Below, one piece after another: positions 31,003-34,579 of a stretch of DNA of 34,579 nucleotides. The notes below the pieces were generated by a model. The model ran no database searches, was not told where the DNA came from, and saw only the letters and a program-made list of their open reading frames with translations. Origin of the DNA: JANOGU01 sp964499865 (GTDB lineage Bacteria > Pseudomonadota > Alphaproteobacteria > Rhodobacterales > Rhodobacteraceae); assembly GCA_964499865.1 (NCBI GenBank), contig CAZCPY010000015.1, positions 1-34,579 on the forward strand, given 5' to 3'. Each line of letters opens with the position of its first letter. The first letter of the stretch is position 1. A program made the position numbers and the translations under genes.

Positions 31003-32345
31003 GTCGCCAGCCCCAGAAAGGCAAAGAATCCCATCACGTCGGTCAGCGTGGTCACGAAGGTGCCCGAGGCCAGCGCCGGGTCGAGCCCGAAGCGGTCGAG
31101 CGTCAGGGGCACCAGCAAGCCCCCCAGCGCCGCGACGATCTGGTTGGCGACCATCGCCAGGCCCAGCACCAGCCCCAAGCGCCAGTCGCCGAACAGCAGG
31201 CCCCCCGCGGTGCCCAGGATCAGCGCCAGACCCAGCCCGTTCAGCACGCCTGCGCCGAGTTCCCGCACCACCACCCGCCGGGCATTGGCGCGCGTCAGAT
31301 CCCGCGTCGCCAGGGCGCGCACCGCCACCGCCAGCGACTGCGTCCCCGCGATCCCGCCGGTCGAGGCGACGATCGGCATCAGCGCCGCCAGCGCCACGAT
31401 GGCGACGATGGTGGCCTCGAACTGCGCGATCACCACGGCCGACAGCGACGCGGTGCCGAGGTTCAGCACCAGCCAGGGCAGGCGCTGCCGCACCGTGGCA
31501 AGCGGCCCGTCGGTGACGCTGGCGTCGTCCCCCGCCCCGGCCAGGCGCAGCATGTCCTCCTCGTGCGTCTCGTCCAGCACGGCCATCGCGTCGTCGATGG
31601 TGATGACGCCGACCAGCCGCCCGCCCGCATCCACCACCGGGCAGGAAATCAGGTGATACTGGTTGAAGATATAGGCCACGTCCGCCTCGGGCTCGTCGGC
31701 GGCGAGCGTGCGGAAGCTGTCCTCGGCGATCGAAGCCAGGGGCGTCGCGCGCGCCGCCGACAGGATGCGCCCCAGCGTGACATAGGCCACCGGCGCCATG
31801 CGCGGATCGACGAGGATGACATGGTAGAACTGGTCGGGCAGATGCGCCGCGACGCGCAGGTGGTCGATCGCCTCGCCCACCGTCCAGTGCTGCGGCGCCA
31901 CCACCACCTCGCGCTGCATCAGCCGCCCGGCCGACCCCTCGGGAAAGGCGAATGCCGCCTCGACCGCCACGCGGTCAGATGCCTCCAGCGCGCCCAGGAC
32001 CGCCGCCGCCTGCGCGCCCTCCAGGTCTTCCAGCAGGTCGACCACGTCGTCGCTTTCCAGATCCCGCACCGCCTCGGCCAGCACCTCGGGCGACAGCGCC
32101 TCGACCACCTCCTCGCGGATCGCCTCGTCGATCTCGGACAGCACGTCGCCGTCCATGCCGCCCTGCCACAGCGCCAGCAGCGCGGCGCGGTCGGCCGGGC
32201 CGATCTGTTCCAGCAGGTCGGCGATGTCGGCGGCGTGCAACGCGTCGAGCAGCGCCGCAAGGCGCGCCGCGTCCCCGGCCTCGACCGCCTCCAGCACCGC
32301 GCCGGTGCGGCGGGCGTCCAGCATGTCGTCGGTCTCCTCGGCCAT
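30987..32345 (-). CDS. mgtE: magnesium transporter MgtE
   Basis: A Mg2+-gated Mg2+ channel/transporter of the inner membrane; 452 residues. The cytosolic N-domain (residues about 20-125) has the acidic-helix pattern ADIADLLEQIGPADRAALL ... LESDDVVDLLEDL. A CBS pair follows (about 130-260: LMQREVVVAPQHWTVGEAIDHLR ... ISCPVVDAGGRLVGVITIDDAMAVL). Five transmembrane helices follow from about 280, including ALAALMPIVASTGGIAGTQSLAVAVRAL and TFVTTLTDVMGFFAFLGLA. A GGGGGG site stands before ATG 32345. No magnesium (M-box) riboswitch structure is recognised in the 122 bp upstream. Confidence 0.95.
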   Translation of the reverse strand: MAEETDDMLDARRTGAVLEAVEAGDAARLAALLDALHAADIADLLEQIGPADRAALLALWQGGMDGDVLSEIDEAIREEVVEALSPEVLAEAVRDLESDDVVDLLEDLEGAQAAAVLGALEASDRVAVEAAFAFPEGSAGRLMQREVVVAPQHWTVGEAIDHLRVAAHLPDQFYHVILVDPRMAPVAYVTLGRILSAARATPLASIAEDSFRTLAADEPEADVAYIFNQYHLISCPVVDAGGRLVGVITIDDAMAVLDETHEEDMLRLAGAGDDASVTDGPLATVRQRLPWLVLNLGTASLSAVVIAQFEATIVAIVALAALMPIVASTGGIAGTQSLAVAVRALATRDLTRANARRVVVRELGAGVLNGLGLALILGTAGGLLFGDWRLGLVLGLAMVANQIVAALGGLLVPLTLDRFGLDPALASGTFVTTLTDVMGFFAFLGLATWMLL

Positions 32346-32467
32346 GCGGCGCCCCCCTGATTACCCTGACCCTAGCGAAAGCAGTTTCGGCAAAACAGGC
32401 CCAAGCGGGCGATTTGCCCGCCGCCGGAAAGCGCCTAGGGTCGGCGCGCGCGACCGGAGACAAGGCC

Positions 32468-33742
32468 ATGGCCGATCTGATCCTGGGGCAGACCCTGTCC
32501 TTTGCCGGCGACCCCTTCGCGGAAGGGCCCGCCGCCGCCCGCCACGAACGGCAGGGCGCCGTGCTGGTGGACGGCGGGCGCATCATCGCCGCGGGCCAGG
32601 CCGACCGTCTGCGCGCCGCCCACCGCCACGCGCGGGTGACCGACTACGGGAACGCGCTGATCTCGGCAGGCTTTGTCGATGCGCACGTGCACTATCCGCA
32701 GACCGCCATCATCGCCTCCTGGGGCAAGCGGCTGATCGACTGGCTGAACAGCTACACCTTCCCCGAGGAGATGCGCTTTGCCGACCCCGCCTATGCCGCG
32801 CAGGTCGCCGACCGCTACCTCGACCTGGTGCTGGCGCAAGGCACGACGACCGTCTGCACCTATGCCACCATCCACCCCGCCTCGGTCGACGCGATCTTCG
32901 CCGCGGCGCAGGCGCGGGGCCTCAGGCTCTATGCGGGCAAGACCTGCATGGACCGCAACGCGCCCGAGGGCCTGCGGGATACCCCGCAGTCGGCCCATGA
33001 CGACAGCAAGGCATTGCTGGACAAATGGCACGGGGTGGACCGCCTGTCCTACGTCATCACCCCCCGCTTTTCGCCCACCTCGACGCCGGAACAGCTCGCC
33101 GCCCTCGGCGCGCTGTGGGGCGAGCGCCCCGACTGCCTGATGCAGACCCACCTCGGCGAGCAGCCCGACGAATGCGCCTGGGTGAAATCGCTCTTCCCCC
33201 AGTCACGCGACTACCTCGACACCTACGAGGCGCAGGGGTTGCTGCGCGAAGGCGCCGTCTACGGCCATGCGATCCACCTCACCGACCGCGAGAAGGCGCG
33301 GCTCCGCGAGGCGGGGGCCTCGCTGGTGCATTGCCCGACCTCGAACACCTTCATCGGCTCGGGCCTGTTCGACATGACGCTGGCGACCCGCCTGCGCGTG
33401 GGACTGGCGACCGACACGGGCGGGGGGTCGTCCTTTTCCATGCTGCGCACGATGGCCGCGGCCTACGAGGTCGGCCAGTTGCGCGGCTACCCGCTGCATC
33501 CGGCACAGCTGTGGTGGCTGGCCACGCAAGGGTCCGCCCGCGCCCTGCATGCGGAACACCGCATCGGCAACCTCGCCCCGGGGATGGAGGCCGACCTGGT
33601 GGTCATCGACCTCGCCTCCACCCCCGCCATCGAGCAGGCGACCCGGCGGGCGGGGGACATCTGGGAGGCGCTGTTCCCGACGATCATGATGGGCGACGAC
33701 CGGGCGGTGCGGGCGGTCTGGATCGGCGGGCGCCAGCGCTGA
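32468..33742 (+). CDS. guaD: guanine deaminase
   Basis: A Zn-dependent amidohydrolase converting guanine to xanthine in purine catabolism; 424 residues. Zinc-binding motif DAHVHYPQT at about 71-79, then TTTVCTYATIHPASVDA, GKTCMDRNAPEGLRDT (a guanine-deaminase signature), QTHLGEQPDECAWV near 225-238, YGHAIHLT near 265-272, VHCPTSNTFIGSGLFDM near 291-307 and ATDTGGGSSFSMLRTM near 313-328. A GGAG site lies before ATG 32468. Monocistronic; divergent from mgtE across 122 bp and followed by a double hairpin. Confidence 0.93.
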   Translation: MADLILGQTLSFAGDPFAEGPAAARHERQGAVLVDGGRIIAAGQADRLRAAHRHARVTDYGNALISAGFVDAHVHYPQTAIIASWGKRLIDWLNSYTFPEEMRFADPAYAAQVADRYLDLVLAQGTTTVCTYATIHPASVDAIFAAAQARGLRLYAGKTCMDRNAPEGLRDTPQSAHDDSKALLDKWHGVDRLSYVITPRFSPTSTPEQLAALGALWGERPDCLMQTHLGEQPDECAWVKSLFPQSRDYLDTYEAQGLLREGAVYGHAIHLTDREKARLREAGASLVHCPTSNTFIGSGLFDMTLATRLRVGLATDTGGGSSFSMLRTMAAAYEVGQLRGYPLHPAQLWWLATQGSARALHAEHRIGNLAPGMEADLVVIDLASTPAIEQATRRAGDIWEALFPTIMMGDDRAVRAVWIGGRQR

Positions 33743-33757
33743 CGGCCCCGCCGTCAG

Positions 33758-33804
33758 CCGGAAACTTGCCAAGTTTCCGGTCCGGTTTCTTGGCAAGAAA
33801 CCGG
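33758..33804. repeat. twin palindrome (double hairpin) after guaD
   Basis: Two 23-bp hairpins stand one base apart. Each has a 10-bp perfect stem and a 3-base loop: CCGGAAACTT..AAGTTTCCGG (33758-33780) and CCGGTTTCTT..AAGAAACCGG (33782-33804). They are clearly related to each other. The pair may act as a terminator and resembles an extragenic repeat element. Confidence 0.75.
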
Positions 33805-33872
33805 CTGCGCGGCACCCGCCCGCGCAACGCCCGGCCCTTTCGCGGGCGGGCGCCGCGCGCTAGGAACCGGCC

Positions 33873-34529
33873 ATGCACGGCTGTCCCCTCACCCTCAGCG
33901 GCGAGACCCTGGTCGCCCGGCCTGCGGGCACCCTCTGGTGGCCCGCCCGGCGGTTGCTGGCGGTGGCCGACCTGCACCTCGGCAGGTCCGGCCGCCTTGC
34001 CCGCCGCGGCGGCGCGCTGTTGCCGCCCTACGAGACGGCAGAGACGCTGGCCCGCCTGTCGGCCGAGATCGCGGCCACCGATCCGGCCCGCGTCCTGGCC
34101 CTGGGCGACAGCTTCGACGACGATGCCTGTCTGGCCGAGGCCCTGCCCGAGACGCGGGCGGCGCTGGACCGGCTGTCCGCGGGACGCGACTGGGTCTGGA
34201 TCGCGGGCAACCATGATCCGCTGCCCCCCGACCTTCCGGGCACGGCGGCAGAGGCCGTCACGCTTGGCCCCCTGACCTTCCGCCACATCGCCGACCCCGG
34301 CGCTTCCGGCGACATCTCGGGCCACTACCACCCCAGGGCCCGGATCGGCGCGCAGGCGCGGCCCTGCTTCCTGGCCGACCGCACCCGCATCATCCTGCCC
34401 GCCTTCGGTGCCTATACCGGCGGCCTCGACTGTCGCGACCCGGCGCTGGCGGCACTCATGGGCCCCGAGGCGCTGGCGATCCTGACCGGCCGCCAGGCGC
34501 TCCCCTGCCCGATGCCGCGGGCCGCCTAG
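33873..34529 (+). CDS. pdeM: ligase-associated metallophosphoesterase PdeM
   Basis: A calcineurin-like phosphodiesterase of the PdeM type, found with the Lhr-like helicase, exonuclease and DNA ligase in a proposed DNA-repair cluster; 218 residues. Metal-binding motifs in order: VADLHLGR near residue 31, LGDSFDDDA near 76, AGNHDPLPP near 112, and GHYHPRARIG near 150. C-terminal FLADRTRIILPAFGAYTGGLD is typical. AGGA lies before ATG 33873. None of the usual partners lies in the window; they may follow beyond the right edge, which begins only 50 bp later. Confidence 0.85.
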   Translation: MHGCPLTLSGETLVARPAGTLWWPARRLLAVADLHLGRSGRLARRGGALLPPYETAETLARLSAEIAATDPARVLALGDSFDDDACLAEALPETRAALDRLSAGRDWVWIAGNHDPLPPDLPGTAAEAVTLGPLTFRHIADPGASGDISGHYHPRARIGAQARPCFLADRTRIILPAFGAYTGGLDCRDPALAALMGPEALAILTGRQALPCPMPRAA

Positions 34530-34530
34530 G

Positions 34531-34579
34531 TGTGAGTTCTCATCAGGTTGTTCACCCTTGTGAGGGGTGGCAGGCCGTT
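34531..34579. mobile_element. possible insertion-sequence end (truncated by window edge)
   Basis: Immediately after pdeM the composition drops (TGTGAGTTCTCATCAGGTTG) and the sequence contains an imperfect inverted pair CTCATCAGG / CTTGTGAGG. A TGT-type terminus is compatible with IS3/IS481-like elements. No transposase is visible in the remaining bases. Confidence 0.2.

Noticed and set aside
32346..32467. Magnesium riboswitch upstream of mgtE
   Set aside because: No M-box-like set of helices can be drawn in the 122-bp gap.

Overview
High-GC DNA from an alphaproteobacterium, most likely of the order Rhodobacterales (Rhodobacter/Paracoccus-like). This rests on the base composition, the Tad/Flp gene order, an apparent methylsuccinyl-CoA dehydrogenase of the ethylmalonyl-CoA pathway, an AcuI-type reductase and the extragenic palindromes. 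The species cannot be named from the sequence.

Layout. (a) 1-2144: the 3' part of ispD and an acidic, helical protein of unknown function. (b) 2148-8026: a decay zone. An intact opgG is followed by an opgH remnant whose catalytic middle is missing. After an intact endonuclease/exonuclease/phosphatase-type gene come fragments of a cytochrome b561, a possible CDP-alcohol phosphotransferase, a membrane sulfatase with an internal deletion, and an ABC importer (binding protein and permease) broken by a nonsense codon, a deletion and frameshifts. (c) 8034-17402: ordinary metabolic genes: a GT4 glycosyltransferase, AcuI, an extragenic palindrome, tRNA-Pro(TGG), a DMT exporter, MnmD with a divergent MnmC-like oxidoreductase, an NAD-dependent epimerase/reductase, a GNAT acetyltransferase, Mcd and a lytic transglycosylase. 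(d) 17767-30322: a Tad (tight adherence) type IVb pilus locus. It has three Flp-like pilin genes (two nearly identical), CpaB, secretin CpaC, an OmpA-type lipoprotein, CpaE/TadZ, CpaF/TadA, TadB, TadC, two TPR lipoproteins, prepilin peptidase TadV, and an AAA+ ATPase with a possible winged-helix N-terminus. Hairpins and AT-rich gaps suggest at least four transcription units. (e) 30394-34579: 5-formyl-THF cyclo-ligase and MgtE (minus strand), guanine deaminase, the PdeM phosphoesterase, and at the right edge a sequence that may be an insertion-sequence end.

How the genes work together. TadV processes the Flp prepilins. CpaF powers assembly on the TadB/TadC platform, CpaE positions the machine, and CpaB/CpaC with the OmpA-like lipoprotein form the envelope channel. 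The TPR lipoproteins and the AAA+ protein are probably accessory. Short tandem repeats, several in frame inside proteins (IspD twice, OpgG once) and one filling an intergenic gap, together with the clustered internal deletions, suggest frequent replication slippage. The most interesting items are the decay zone with its decapitated opgGH operon, the AAA+ ATPase ending the Tad locus, the lysine-less P-loop of CpaE, and the duplicated pilins with a shared initiation leader.
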